The position numbers were made by a program, and so were the translations under genes. The notes beneath the pieces were generated by a model. That model saw only the letters and a program-made list of their open reading frames with translations. It was not told the origin of the DNA and searched no databases. From Cryptomeria japonica (Eukaryota; Streptophyta; Pinopsida; Cupressales; Cupressaceae), in the NCBI RefSeq assembly GCF_030272615.1, contig NC_081406.1:230745396-230809395 (forward strand): 64,000 nucleotides of DNA, in the 5' to 3' direction. This document shows positions 11,620 through 24,145 of the stretch, one piece after another (positions within the stretch are counted from its first letter, which is position 1; each line of letters starts with the position of its first letter).

Positions 11620-13340
11620 TGATTAATGATGTATACACCTTTTTGTGATGAGATATCGATGATTCTTGTGATATATTTTTGTGGTGTATCTCAGATATTT
11701 TGTGATATCATTGTACCTTTGGACCTCAATTATTTTTTTTGATTATGTGAGATGCAGTCAATTCTATATTATCTATATGATTATGATATTGTGGTTGTAT
11801 TTTCTCATGATGGTGATGCATTCTACTTTCTATATTATGATGCTTGTAATCTATTAGATGTATGCAATTGTTTACTTTATGTATGCCTATGTGATTATGT
11901 GATTTATTGATGACTGAATACAATGCATGATGGATCCTATTTGAGATGTTTATGCTTTTTAAAATGAATGATGTTATGATTCTATGGTGCGAAAATGATT
12001 TATGCAATGATGTTTTATGAATGATTTTATGTACTATGTGATGCCTATGTGATGATATGAGATTTTAACAATATGATATGCTTTCTTTTTGTTGTTTTTT
12101 GTGATTTTTGATGAAATGCAAATGACTTTATCACAATGATGTGAAATATGAAATGTATCATTTAACTAAATGTATTTTGATGAAATGCATGGCAATGACA
12201 TGTTATGATCTAAAATGCATGATACACAAATTATTTATTCATGTTGATGTCCAATGTAATCAATCACTTAATAAGAGAGATAACACCACTTGACCTCAAC
12301 CTCTAGAAAATGAGATTTGATCCCTTATGCATCTTGAATGTAGTATGCAATCTAATCTAAATATGCAAATATGCAAGTAATGTCATGTTATCATCGGATC
12401 AATCACTTTGATCATGTTTTCTATCATCATTGAGCCTTTAAAATGTGGTAAGCGAGTGCAAACATCGATGGTATAATTGAACCATGATAACCTGAGCACT
12501 ATTTACCTGGATATTCATATTGCAAGTTAACACAAGCATCAAGGTATAATGGAACAAGATGACCTGAGTGTAGCTTGCATGCAAACAGACAAAAGTTAAT
12601 CATCCTCCTGTGTAAACCCGAAACGTCATCAATGATATTTGATTGATCATGTCCTTTGACAAATTTACACAGTGATAATGATTAACTAACAAGTCGTAGA
12701 CAAAGAAAAGATTAGGATCCATTCTTGTTTCTCTAGTACAAGACATCCTTGAGTTACTCAGGATGCATGATAACAAAAATCAAAAGATAACAGTTGAACA
12801 TTCAAACTAAAGTATTTCAGATATGAGTCAGATTATATCATCCATTGATTTGGTGTTTGGCTTGATGTTAACTTGGATTTTGATAGTCACGTTCAATGTT
12901 GAATTTCTCGGTCTTTTCTTATGATTAACATTTCCTAACTGTTGCTTGTCTGATGCATTTTAGCTCAATGAAGATTATTACTAACTAAGTTCGAGATTTT
13001 GCCCCGTTAAAAAACACAACGGTATATATAGTGTGCCCAACCATGGTGGGTTTACAAATGAGGCCTACTTAGATACAAAAGGCTTTATTGTGGATATGTA
13101 CAATGATGAAGGATGGATGCAAGACAAGTGACCAAATAGATGGAGAAGCTAGCTGGCAAATGACATATGTTTCTAGGTTTTCACCTTTTGTTTTTATTGC
13201 ACTTTTTCTCTTATTCAATTTTTTTTTTCCTTTTCTGATATTTTTGGATTTTTCCTGTTTTTCTGATTTTTGGGGATTTTTTTTTTTTTCTTTTTTTTTT
13301 TTGTTTTTGGATTTTCTTCTTTTTTTTAATTTTCTACTTT
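11620..13340. other. TAT1 region between integrase end and antisense gene, no gene
   Basis: AT-rich stretch, dense in ATGA/TGTGAT words, with no recognisable protein. It corresponds to 40910-43425 of TAT2, and both contain an AGGTTTTCACC segment (about 13172 and 43257) just beyond the integrase stop. A T-rich tract (about 13195-13335) reads as an A-rich tract in element sense. It probably serves as untranslated spacer between two convergent transcription units. Confidence 0.5.
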
Positions 13341-13484
13341 TTAGGTATAAAATTTTTTCAGATGTATGCTATTGATGGATTCCTCGAGCTGATCTCCTTT
13401 TGGTGTTGATAACTGATAAGAACCAGATCCATATGCCACTGTGACAACCAAAGGACCCAACCAATTTATAAATTCCTTCCCACT
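13341..13484 (-). pseudogene. TAT1 integrase C-terminus (separated fragment)
   Basis: Reading right to left the fragment encodes NWLGPLVVTVAYGSGSYQLS and ends with HLKKFYT and a stop at 13341-13343. This matches the GPY-type C-terminal module of Tat integrases and aligns with TAT2 43426-43530. The rest of the gene resumes at about 22190 on the far side of the organelle-like insertion and COP2. Confidence 0.75.
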
Positions 13485-13521
13485 ATGTAATGATAGCATA
13501 CGTCCATGATAATGTTAAAGT

Positions 13522-14572
13522 TGTTGGTATTTTGGTATGGTTTTGTCATTGATGTCAACACCTACTAAAACTCTAGCACTTTGGAGATCCAACAACATTC
13601 ACTGGCAAGCAAGTGACTTATGTACAGTCACCGGTATATGGTACACCGGCAGGAAATAATGATCACTGGCACTTGGTATGACTTGGAAAACACTTGGTAA
13701 TGTCGAAGACATTGTTTGGACATCTTATCTTGGAGAATTGTTTATTGGCATATTCGTATTTGCATATTTGTTATTACCAACAAATAGGTTCAGGGTTACA
13801 CCGACAGGATTATCTTTTCCAGATCAGCATGGCACGCTATGGAGATGCCTAATTATTGTTGTAAATACATTAAGCCGACATGTTGAATTGGTTATTGCAT
13901 CGGATATTGTATTGTTTGTGAAATGATTTTATTGTAATTTCTTGTAGAGATGACCTACTAAAATTGGTTGTAGGTTGTGGTATAAATGTAAGATCTTAAT
14001 TGTAAGATCAAGTGTGGAATGCGAATAAGATTTGTGTGAAGGTATATGCGAGATTAAGCAGAGCTATACACACAGACATCATTTGAAGGTGAAGCTAGGT
14101 TTTTGTGAAAGCATATCAGAACTACACCAGTACTGAATCCAACATATGAAGATGCTATTTTGTGCAGTACATTCTTATTGGATTTAACCATCCAACTATA
14201 GTCAGTGTGACTCCCATTTGTGATTGAGCAGTGAGCTCTAGGCACTTGGCCTTTGTGCATCTGCAGACCCCATTTATGTACACTTACTATCTGCAGTAGT
14301 ATCATCTGATTGTGGGTAAGGTTTCCCACTGTGATTTTTCCCCTTACAGGGTTTCCACGTACAAATATTGGTGTCATGTGTTGTGGATGACTTTGTCTTT
14401 TAGTTTCATGCATTAATCTCTACCAATATTGCATTTATCTATTAAATCTGTCCACCGGTATAACAGACTGTTTCACCGGTATTAAGTAGTAATTTGATTG
14501 TTATTTTTGGTTTAATATTATTAGACAACTGATTCACCCTCCCCCACTCTTAGTTGTCTTCGGGACCTAACA
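13522..14572 (+). mobile_element. COP2 5' LTR
   Basis: Begins TGTTGGTATTTTGG and ends GGGACCTAACA; 1,051 bp. A TATA box (TATAAAT) is at 13981-13987, giving a U3 of about 450 bp. The primer site follows one base later. Confidence 0.93.
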
Positions 14573-14574
14573 AT

Positions 14575-14586
14575 TGGTATCAGAGC
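14575..14586 (+). promoter_or_regulatory. COP2 primer binding site
   Basis: TGGTATCAGAGC directly after the 5' LTR is the standard plant copia primer site, complementary to the 3' end of initiator methionine tRNA. Confidence 0.93.
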
Positions 14587-14629
14587 CTAGTTCTCTTTTT
14601 GCAGAAGTTTAATAGCTTGAGGAGATCCA

Positions 14630-17600
14630 ATGTCTACTAATTATTTCAGGAAGGATAGTCCTAAACTTGATGGAACCAACTATGGCATATGGAATATTAG
14701 AAAGGAGACACATCTGAATTGCATTGGAAAGGACATCTGGGAAGTTACAAAGAATTGTTATACTGTTATTACTTCCAGTTAGCCTAATCCACCTAACTTG
14801 ACTAAAGATGAGGAAAATGATTGCAAAGAAAGAGAAGCACTTTTGAGCGCATTAACATATCAGCAAATCATGGGATTATCAGATAGATCAACTGTTAAAG
14901 CTATTTGGGATCATTTGGAAACACTAAATGAAGGAGATTCTACACTCAAAATTGCAAAACTTGAAAGCTTTCGGGTCAAGTATGAAAATTTGAAAATGGA
15001 AGAAGATGAAAGAATTTCTACTTTTATGGAAAGAGTTAATGAAATTGTTTTGGGTATAAAATGTTATGGAGGAACCTTAAGTGAAGATGAAATTGTTTCA
15101 AAAGTTTTAAGAGGATTACCACCGGCATATAAAATGAAGGTTACTGCTATAAATGAGTTAAGAACAATGCCTAATACATTAGTAACTAGGGATACATTGA
15201 TTGGAAAACTTTCAGCCTTTGAAATTGAGGAATTTGGTCTTGTTGCTACTATAAAGACATATTTAGCCTTTAAATCATCAACATCATTTGCATCATCATT
15301 TGACAAATCTGATTGGAAAGCCTTTTATGCAAGAGAACTTGAGGAAAACAGGAAAGAAAATGAAGAACTTGAAGCACTATTTGCAAGGAAAATGCCTAAA
15401 GGTCCAGTTGGAAGTAAGTATGAAGGTAAAGCACCCTTTAAATGTTTTAACTGTAATAAGATTGGTCATATGGCTTCAAGATGCCCTGATAGACATGCTA
15501 GATTAAGAGAAGAAGCTAGAAGGACATACAAGCCTAATCCTGAATATCAGAGATACAAATTCAAGAAGAATAAGGACAAATCTTGTTATGTAGCTGATGA
15601 AGGAGTGACTGATGATTTTGATGAAGATTCGATAGACAATGGATGGGTTTTTGTTGCTATAACTAAAAATCAACCGGCACCTACAGTGCAACCAGTAGAA
15701 TAGGCCTTGGCAGCTAAAATTGAAGTAAAGGATGAATGGATCATTGATTGTGGATGCTCACATCATATGACAGGAGATAAAGGTAAATTCTTAAACTTTC
15801 AAGAATATAATGGAGGCTTAGTAAGATTTGAAGATGACAAAGCTTGTCAGATCAAAGGTAAGGGTTCAATATCTTTTGATGGTAAGCATAACACTGACAA
15901 TGTCTACTATGTTGAAGGTCTAAAGCATAATATTTTGAGTGTTGATCAATTAATTGAGAAAGGATTTCAGTTACAATTTAAGAATTGAAAATGCAAAATC
16001 ATGAACAGAACTGGTTTAGAAATTGCAACCGGTAATCAGACTAGAGGCAATATCTTTCATTTGAATAACAATGAAAAGATATGCTTGATTGCACACATAG
16101 ATGAAAGTTGGCTATGGCATAAGAGACTCTATCATGTAAACTTTGATTATATGGTAACAATTAGTACTACTAAGGCAGTTAGAGATTTACCTAAAATTGT
16201 CAAACCTCACAACACAATATGTAAGGAATGTCAATTTGGAAAACAGGTTAGAGCTAGTTTCAAAAGTATTCCAGAGAAATCCAATAATGCTCTTGATTTA
16301 ATTCATACTGATTTATGTGTTCCAACTAGAACTAAAAGCTTACAAGTTGAAAAAATATTTCATGCTAATCATTGATGATTATTCTAGAATGTGCTGGGTT
16401 ACTTTTCTCAGAGAAAAATCAGAAGCACTTGGAAAGTTTAAATTATTCAAAGCAATGGTTGAAAATGAAACCAATAAGAAAATCAAATGTTTAAGATCAG
16501 ATCAAGGAGGAGAATTTACATCTAAGGAGTTTAATGCATTATGTGAAGTAAATGGAATCAGAAGATAGTTATCAGCACCTCGGACACCACAGCAGAATGG
16601 AGTTGTTGAAAGGAAAAATAGAACTATTCTAGATGCAACTAGAAGTATGTTTTTAGAAGCAAATTTACCACATGTATATTGGAGAGAGGCAGTAAGCACA
16701 ATGGTCTATACATTCAACAAAGTTCACATCAAAGGTGAAACCGGTAAGACCCCTCATGAACTATGGTTTGGTATTACTCCTACTCTTAAATATTTCAGAA
16801 TATTTGGAAGCAAATGTTACATTAGAAGAGATGAGTATATTGGGAAATTTGATCCTAGAAGTGATGGAGGAATATTTCTTGGTTTTTCATCTAAGAGTAA
16901 AGCATATAGATGTTTTAACAAGAGATTGCAGAAAATTGTTGAGAGTACAAATGTAAAGATTGATGAACAATTCAAAGGAACTTCAAGGTACATAGATTCT
17001 AAACTGGCAACATAAATTATAAATGAACCTACACTGAATCCACTGGTACAGAGTGAAGATCGAGTTACACCGGTATCATCTGAAAATTCCACTATGACTG
17101 AAGAACTACAGCAAACAAAGACACCCCGGTATGTAAGATTGAATCATTCTGAAGATCAGATAATTGGAAACAAATACAGAGTTATGACAAGAGGAAGATT
17201 GGCAAATGAAGAGGTATGTCTTATTTCTCAAATTGAACCATCATCAATTAATTAGGCATGTGACGATAAATATTGGATTAAAGCTATGGAAGAAGAATTA
17301 GAGCAAAATGAGAAAAATAACACTTGGACATTAGTTCCCCGGCCTAAAGATAAAAATGTGATTGGAACAAAATGGGTATTCAGAAACAAACTTAATGAAG
17401 ATGGTAAGGTTATTAGAAATAAAGCAAGACTAGTGTGTAAGGGATATTCTCAAAAGAAGGAGTTGAATATAATGAAACCTTTGCACTAGTAGCCAGAATT
17501 GAGGCAGTTAGATTGTTTTTGGCCTTTGCAGCACACAAGAACTACAAAGTATATCAGATGGATATTAAATGTGCATTTCTGAATGGAGATCTTGAGGAGG

Positions 17601-18771
17601 AAGTTTACATTGAACAACTTGATGGATTTTTTTTTGACAAATGACAAAGATATGGTTTGCAGGTTAAGGAAAGCTTTGTATGGATTGAAGCAAGCTCCAA
17701 GAGCTTGGTATGCAAGATTGGATAAGTATCTTTTAAAAATCGGTTTTTCTAAAGGTAATGCTGACAGTAACTTATACTATAAAGTGACTAATGATGACAT
17801 CTTGGCTATAGAAGTTTTTGTTGATGATATAGTATTTGGAGGAGAAGATGGATTGTGTAAAGACTTTTCTATTAAAATGCAGCAAGAATTTGAAATGTCT
17901 ATGATTGGTGAAATAAGATTCTTTTTAGGGTTGCAGATATCTCATACGATAAAGGTATATTCTTAAGTCAATCAAAATACTTAAAAGAGTTACTTAAGAA
18001 ATTTGGGATGGAGAACTCTAAACCGGTAAGCACACCCATGACTACAAATGACAAACTATCCTTAAGGGATGAATCTACACCTATTAATCCAACAAGGTAC
18101 ACATCTATGATAGGAGGTTTACTATATTTAACACAAACAAGACCTAATATTGTGAATGCAGTATGTATTGTTTCAAGATTTTAGAGTAATCCTAGAGAAA
18201 ATCATGCATCAGTTGTAAAAAGGATTTTCCGGTACTTACAAAGGCACTACAAATCTTGGATTATGGTATCCTAGAGATGAAAACTTTGACCTATGTGCAT
18301 ACACAGATGCAAATTGGGCAGGAGATATTGATGACAGAAAAGGCACCACCGACGGAGCATTTTTTCTTGGAAGCAGACTAGTTTCTTGGTTGAGTAAGAA
18401 ACAAAGTTGTACATCTCTATCAATAGTAGAATCAGAATATGTTGCAGCAGCAACTAACTGTACACAAGTACTATGGCTTAAACAAATGTTGAAAGATTTA
18501 AAAGAAAAAATGCAAGGAACCTATAACTATCTATTGTGACAACACAACAACAATTGATATATCTAAGAATCTGGTACTACATTCTAAAACAAAACATGTT
18601 TCAATCAAACTAAATTTTCTAAGGAAGAAAGTTGAAGCAAAAGAAATAAAACTGGTTTATGTGAATACTAAAGAAAAACTTGCAGATATTTTCACTAAAC
18701 CTTTGCCTAAGGAGACCTTTGAATATCTTAGAGAATAGCTTGGGGTCATACCCCCTCTGGTAGACACTTAG
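14630..18771 (+). pseudogene. COP2 gag-pol polyprotein, broken
   Basis: The ATG at 14630 follows the primer site by about 45 bp. Gag has a CX2CX4HX4C zinc knuckle (CFNCNKIGHMASRC, about 15440). Protease shows WIIDCGCSHHMTGD (about 15737) with Cys where the catalytic DSG serine is usual. Integrase has HTDLC, RSDQGGEF and NGVVERKNR, consistent with a DD35E triad. Reverse transcriptase has KARLVCKGY, ALYGLKQAPRAWY and FVDD (about 17817). RNase H has YTDANWAGD. Stops interrupt the frame at 14780, 15701, 15986, about 16566, about 17013 and 17253. Frameshifts lie in an A-run near 16350, near 17457, in the T-run near 17625, and near 17950. It normally makes one polyprotein for cytoplasmic particles. 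Confidence 0.92.
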
Positions 18772-19118
18772 AGAGTTGATGTCTATCATCAACCGATAGA
18801 ATTAAAAGAGATATATTCTTACTCCGGCTTTGATGAGGAAGCTACTTCACAGGGGGGGTAGTTGGTAAATTGTAATTGGTTGGTATTTTGTATATGGACC
18901 TGATTTTGTTGTAACTTTGGCATCTGTGTCAAAGGGTGAGAGATATCTATGGAAAAACACATTATCCTTTGGGAAGAGATTGGTATAGAAAAACATAAGG
19001 AAACGCATGTTACTCTCAAGGGGAGAGATTGTTACTTTGGGGAGATTATTGGTTTTTATACTTGGTATTTCTATTTTGGCACTTTGATGGTTTTTCCGTC
19101 TTGTGTTGCCATCAATGC

Positions 19119-19131
19119 CAAAGGGGGAGAT
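19119..19131 (+). promoter_or_regulatory. COP2 polypurine tract
   Basis: CAAAGGGGGAGA immediately before the 3' LTR is the plus-strand priming site. Two weaker G-rich purine tracts lie upstream (near 18930 and 19016). Confidence 0.9.
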
Positions 19132-20184
19132 TGTTGGTATTTTGGTATGGTTTTGTCATTGATGTCAACACCTACTAAAACTCTAGCACTTTGGAGATCC
19201 AGCAACATTCATCGGCAAGCAAGTGACTTCTGCATAGTCACCGATATATGGTACACTGGTAGGAAATAATGATCACCGACACTTGGAATGACTTGGAAAA
19301 CACTTGGTAATGTCGAAGACATTGTTTGGACATCTTATCTTGGAGAATTGTTTATTGGCATATTCGTATTTGCATATTTTCTATTATCGGCAAATAGGTC
19401 CAGGGTTACACCGGCAAGATTATCTTTTCCAGATCAGCATGGCACGCTATGGAGATGATTAATTATTGTTGTAAATATATTAATCCGACATGTTGAATCG
19501 GTTATTGCATCAGATATTGTATTGTTTGCGAAATGATTTTATTGTAATTTCTTGTAGAGCCGACCTACTAAAATTGGTCTTAGGTTATGGTATAAATGTA
19601 AGATCTTAATTGTAAGATCAAGTGTGGAATGCGAATAATATTTGTGTGAAGGTATATGCGATATTAAGTAGAGCTATACATGCAGACATCATTTGAAGGT
19701 GAAGCTAGGTTTTTGTGAAAGCATATCAGAACTACATCGGTACTGAATCCAGCATATGAAGATGTTATTTTGTGTAGTACATTGTTATTGGATTTAACCA
19801 TACAACTATAGTCAGTGTGACTCCTATTTGTGATTGAGCAATGAGCTCTAGGCACTTGGCCTTTCTGCATGTGCAGACCCCATTTATGTACACTTACTAT
19901 CTGCAGTAGTATCATCTGATTGTGGGTAAGGTTTCCCACCATGGTTTTTCCCCTTACAGGGTTTCCACATACAAATATTGGTGTCATGTGTTGTGGATGA
20001 CTTTGTCTTTTAGTTTCATGCATTAATCTCTACCGGTATTGCATTTATCTATTAAATCTATCCGCCGGTATAACAGACTGTTTCACCAGTATTAAGCAGT
20101 AATTTGATTAAGTTGTTTTTGGTTTAATATTATTAGACAACTGATTCACCCCCCCCCCCTCTTAGTTGTCTCCGGGACCTAACA
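19132..20184 (+). mobile_element. COP2 3' LTR
   Basis: 1,053 bp, colinear with the 5' LTR from TGTTGGTATTTTGG to GGGACCTAACA, TATAAAT at 19591-19597. The C-run near the end is longer than in the 5' copy. Followed by the target duplication AAAGT. Confidence 0.93.
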
Positions 20185-20189
20185 AAAGT

Positions 20190-22189
20190 GAAGGTAGCAG
20201 GATATATTATACCCCTCAATTCCCCCCCTAAAGTAGTACCACTTTTCCAGAAGGTCCCTGTATGAACCCGGGCCGCTAAGGTAAGATAAAGAGTCTGTGG
20301 GTGGGGTCAGGTAAAAGGCATCCAAGTATCCATTCGTAAGGTAAGTAGATATGCATTGGTAAAATTAATCTATGTAGTCCTTATTATCATGTTGAATGTA
20401 GCGATACGGTAAGCCATACTAGTAGTAGTTGATGTAGTAGTCACTAATGTGTTAGTGGTACTGCCCTTCCCTGTGAGTGTATAAGTCAGCCTTGTTGTTA
20501 CTACCAAATCCACCCTCCTCTATGTCATAGTTTCTACCATACCAAGTTACTTTGCTTTGAGTTTCTTGATCGATTGTGAAAATGTTTAGTATTAGAATGG
20601 CACTTGATCCTCATCATCAATCAATATCCAATAATTAAACATCAATAAATATCCAATAGTCAATCACTATACAAGAAGAAGTTTCATTCAGTCAATATTC
20701 ACTTTTAGTCAATCACTACAAAAATAAGCTGAATTCCAGCCAAATACCACCACCAAATAGACTAAAGCTAAAAAATAAGAAGTATCACCCTGAAAAATGT
20801 AAAAAAGAGGGGAGGTCAAATGGGGGAGAAACCATTGGTTATTCATTCATCGAGTGATAATTTACTACAAGTGAAGGAGATATATGATTTAAATGATAGA
20901 AGATCCAATATTTGAAAATTGTGTCTAAGATTGGAAAAGTTGAAACAAGACCAGATATTATTCGTTCGTTATGAGCAAATCCATAATTTTTGAAGATCCA
21001 TTTGATCATTAGTTCCCAACCATGGGGCGAATAAAACCCAATACATAGATTTGTTGCTAAAATAATAGAAAAAGATAAACTCCCGCGACTTGATGGGTCG
21101 ATTGATCTCACAAAGCAACAGGCCGCTACCTATAGTCTATAACAATGCAGATTCAGAGCACTGCCCATATAACTATATAGGAGACTCACAACAGTCTTGA
21201 ATGATTATTAAGTTATTCAGGGAGCGGGACTATAGTAGACTAAGATAGTGGGAGAAGGACTATGGTAGTCAAAGTTGTGGTTAGTCGAGACAGGAGACAC
21301 TAGGCTAGCTAAGGTAGTAGGGGCTAGGAGCACTAGAGTAGTAGTAATCACAGCAAACACTCTTTGTTGGATCAAATGTCGAACTGCTATACAGGTCTAC
21401 AAAATACAACAAAAACTTTACCCCCCCACCCAATAATTATAGTTGAATAGTAGGGCTATGACATTCTATCTACATATAGGAGTGGCAGGAATCGATACGA
21501 AAGACATGCCACAATTGTACGAAAAGATGGGTAGGGCTCCTTCTATTCTATTCTAGATTTTCTCATTTTTCTTACTTCCAGCATTTATCACTACTTATTA
21601 TTTTTCTAATCACAAGCATAGGTCCATCTCATTATTTAGCTGAGTTGGCTTATATCCTAGGCCTTAATATCGCGTGGAGTAAGAGCTTTGGGCAGACCAG
21701 TGCACCTAACTTTTTTCTCTTTTATCCCAATGAAGACCCGAGAAGGTTTGCAGTAGTTGAATAGTGGGCATTGATCTGAAGTGAGGGGAATAAACCAAAT
21801 GCTATTGATTTCACCCACATCCAGTAGAAGGCATACTATATTTTATCAGAAGAAGCCACATACTTATGCAACCAGGGGAATTTACCATAGAGCAGTAGTA
21901 CCCCAGCCCCCTCTTCCTCCCACCCACCCCATAGCATTCTTTTGGACTCAACGAGAGAACTTCCAACTATTGGGTTGGTCTCTCCTGAAGTAAGAATGCC
22001 TCAATAGGGGCCCCCCACCAACTATAGAAAGGAGGGCTATATTTCTCTATTTTATTTATTGGGGAGAAGATGAATAAAGTAGCTTAAAATGGTGCAATCC
22101 CCACAACAGAGGGTTCACTCACTTCCATACGTATTGACAACCCCATTCATTCACTTTGGATGGATAAGGTGTGTGTTTATTAGGAATAG
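20190..22189. other. Organelle-like DNA insertion in TAT1 integrase (NUPT/NUMT candidate)
   Basis: About 2 kb that does not belong to TAT1: the integrase reading stops at about 13484 and resumes at about 22190, and TAT2 has no counterpart. The base texture differs (runs of GTAGTAG, CCCCCC blocks, less AT). It contains a fragment of the plastid cemA gene. The rest I do not recognise; a mitochondrial segment carrying plastid DNA is possible. The left margin (13485-13521) was separated from it by COP2, which inserted within this DNA. A short frame at 21781-21993 has no recognised family. Confidence 0.6.
20839..21080 (-). pseudogene. cemA: Plastid cemA C-terminal fragment
   Basis: The - strand frame ends at the stop 20839-20841. 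Its translation contains [35 protein letters not shown] and [13 protein letters not shown]. These match the conserved C-terminus of the chloroplast envelope membrane protein CemA (Ycf10). Only about the last 75-80 residues are recognisable; the frame upstream diverges near 21080. CemA is plastid encoded and acts in the inner envelope, so here it is a transferred, non-functional copy. There is no petA homology that I can see just downstream, so the plastid piece is short. Confidence 0.85.
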
Positions 22190-23190
22190 GCATAACCCTT
22201 TCTTTTCACAATCTTGATTGTTGCACGGATTCTCCTTAAGGACAAGATCACCAACTTGAAATTTCCTAGGTTTGACCTTATGATTGTAGTTGTGAGACAT
22301 CCTTTGTTGGTAGACCCTCAAATGATCAACAGCATTTTGCCTACGTTCTTGCAACAATTCAAGCTCTTGTAACCTAGACACTCGTTGTTCCTCATTTGGA
22401 ATGACACCTTTCAATGACACACGAAGAGATGGTATTAGACCCATATACAAGAGAATATGGTGTAGCATGTGTTAGGATGCAAATACTGGTGTGATATGCC
22501 CATAGAGAAGGATTCAGCTGAACATGTCAGTCTTTGCCAGCATCATTAACTGTCTTCTTTACTATTTTCAAGATTGTTTTGTTTGATGCTTCTGCATGAC
22601 CATTTCCCTGAGGGTAATATGGTGTGGAAAACATATGCTAGATCTGGAACTTTTCACAGAGCTCTCTTACATCTTGATTTTTGAATGGTCGCCCATTATC
22701 AGTGATAATGGTCATAGAGATACCATAATGACATATGATATAGTTCAATATGAATTTGGTGATCTGCTTTCCTATGATATTAGTAAGGGGCACTGCTTCA
22801 ATCCACTTCGTGAAATACTCAATATCTGTGAGTATGAACTTGTGACCGTTTGAGGAAGGTGGATGGATTTTCCCTACTAGATCCAAGCCCCATTAAAAAA
22901 ATAGCCATGATGTTGCCAAGGTATGAAGCTCATGTGCTGGTGTGTGTATGAGATCATCGTGGATCTAGCATTGTTTGCACTTTTTGGCAAATTTAAAAGA
23001 ATCCCTTTCCATAGTACACCAATAGTAACCCAGTTGTATGATTTTATTCAAAAGAGTAAGACCACTCAAATGAGTACCACAAATATTGTTATGAACTTCA
23101 GTTAAAGCCTTCTCGGATTCTTCTTGCTCAAGACACCTGAAGAGAGTACCATCTAGACCTCGTCTATATAAAGTATCTGCGACAAGGGTG
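22190..23190 (-). pseudogene. TAT1 integrase (main part)
   Basis: Read right to left: zinc-binding module with VHNNICGTH (about 23090) and CKQC (about 22980), then catalytic core with DLVGKIHPPSSNGHKFI (first Asp), IITDNGRPF (second Asp) and [10 protein letters not shown] (Glu), then the expected ATPYSLVYG segment. The frame 22638-22886 is open; stops and a frameshift break both sides. Its C-terminus is displaced to 13341-13484. The enzyme would insert element cDNA into chromosomes; this copy cannot be made intact. Confidence 0.85.
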
Positions 23191-23379
23191 TAAGGAGCGG
23201 ATTGTCGAATGAAGTTTCATTTTTGATTCTTTGATAGGTCAAGAGGAAGGGTACCATATTTCAAGTAAGTATAAATTTGGCCATAACGAGAGGAATCAGG
23301 TCCTACTAGGTGGCATATGATCTAGGAATCGAGACAATCATAAGCAAGGTGAAACAGTTCTTCCACTAGGAATTCATAA

Positions 23380-24145
23380 CGATCTTGATTTTCTTATGTT
23401 TGAAGGAGAGAGGCAATTGTAGCCATGGCATCAGCTTCTTTGTTGTCATTCCTTAGGATCTATTCAAAAGAAATATCTACAAAGTACTTTCTAAATTTAT
23501 CCACCATCTTCTTGTAAGGCATTATATTTTCATCTTTGGTTTGATAATCATCATTGACTTGATTGATGACTAGTTGAGAATCTCCAAAAGCTCACAGATG
23601 TGTAATATTCCATTCTAACACCATCTTGATTCGTGTTACTAATGGCTCATATTATGCCATATTATTGGTGCAAGGGAAAGTTAGTTTGTATGCTTTTGGA
23701 ATGGTATGACCTTGAGGTGTGATAAATAGCAAGCCTACAACCCCGATCCATGTTGTGTATAAGAACCATAAAAAATAACTACCATGTTTTCTTAGTGACT
23801 GTGAGTACCTCAGCATCTGAAAAATTCAACATGTATTGGATGATCATCCCAGAGTGGTGCTTCAACTAATTGATCAACAATCATTTGTCCTTTTATAGCT
23901 TTTCTGTCAATTTATTCAATGTCAAACTCGCTCATAATCGTTACCCATTTTCCCAATTTACCTATTAAGGCTACTTTGCTAAGAAGATATTTCAATGGAT
24001 CAATTTTGGCTATCATCTTTACTGAATGGGTTAGCATATAGTGTCTTAATTTCTGGGATGCAAACACTACTACTAAACATGCCTTCTCAATAGATGAGTA
24101 GTTGAGTTCATATCCAACTAAGGTCCTGCTGATGTAGTAAATAGC
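23380..24145 (-). pseudogene. TAT1 dual RNase H region
   Basis: Following the polymerase on the - strand comes the usual RNase H with YYISRTLVGYELNYS and KYLLSKVALIGKLGKWV. A second RNase H-like domain follows, with PQGHTIPKAYKLTFPCTNN, then GDSQLVINQVNDDYQTKD, then NKEADAMATIAS. A second RNase H of archaeal type between RNase H and integrase is the hallmark of the Tat lineage. Several stops interrupt it. Confidence 0.8.

Larger units (their letters stand above)
13522..20184 (+). mobile_element. COP2: full-length Ty1/copia retrotransposon
   Basis: A complete 6,663-bp element: 5' LTR, primer site, gag-pol, polypurine tract and 3' LTR in order, bounded by the identical 5-mer AAAGT at 13517-13521 and 20185-20189. 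The LTRs differ at about 60 of 1,050 sites by eye, mostly C/T and G/A. Order of domains (protease, integrase, reverse transcriptase, RNase H) is diagnostic of copia. The coding region is broken by stops and frameshifts. It sits inside the organelle-like DNA that itself interrupts the TAT1 integrase. Confidence 0.95.

Noticed and set aside
13195-13335. Poly-T tract as a retroposon poly(A) tail on the - strand
   Set aside because: It directly follows the TAT1 integrase stop, TAT2 has a similar T-rich place, and no LINE/SINE body or target duplication is seen.
14054-14413. 119-codon - strand frame, also present at 19664-20023
   Set aside because: It lies in both LTR copies of COP2 as a chance frame on the non-transcribed strand, so recurrence reflects LTR duplication only.
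21781-21993. 70-codon frame in the organelle-like insertion as a mitochondrial gene
   Set aside because: I could not match it to any known organelle protein; kept only as unassigned.
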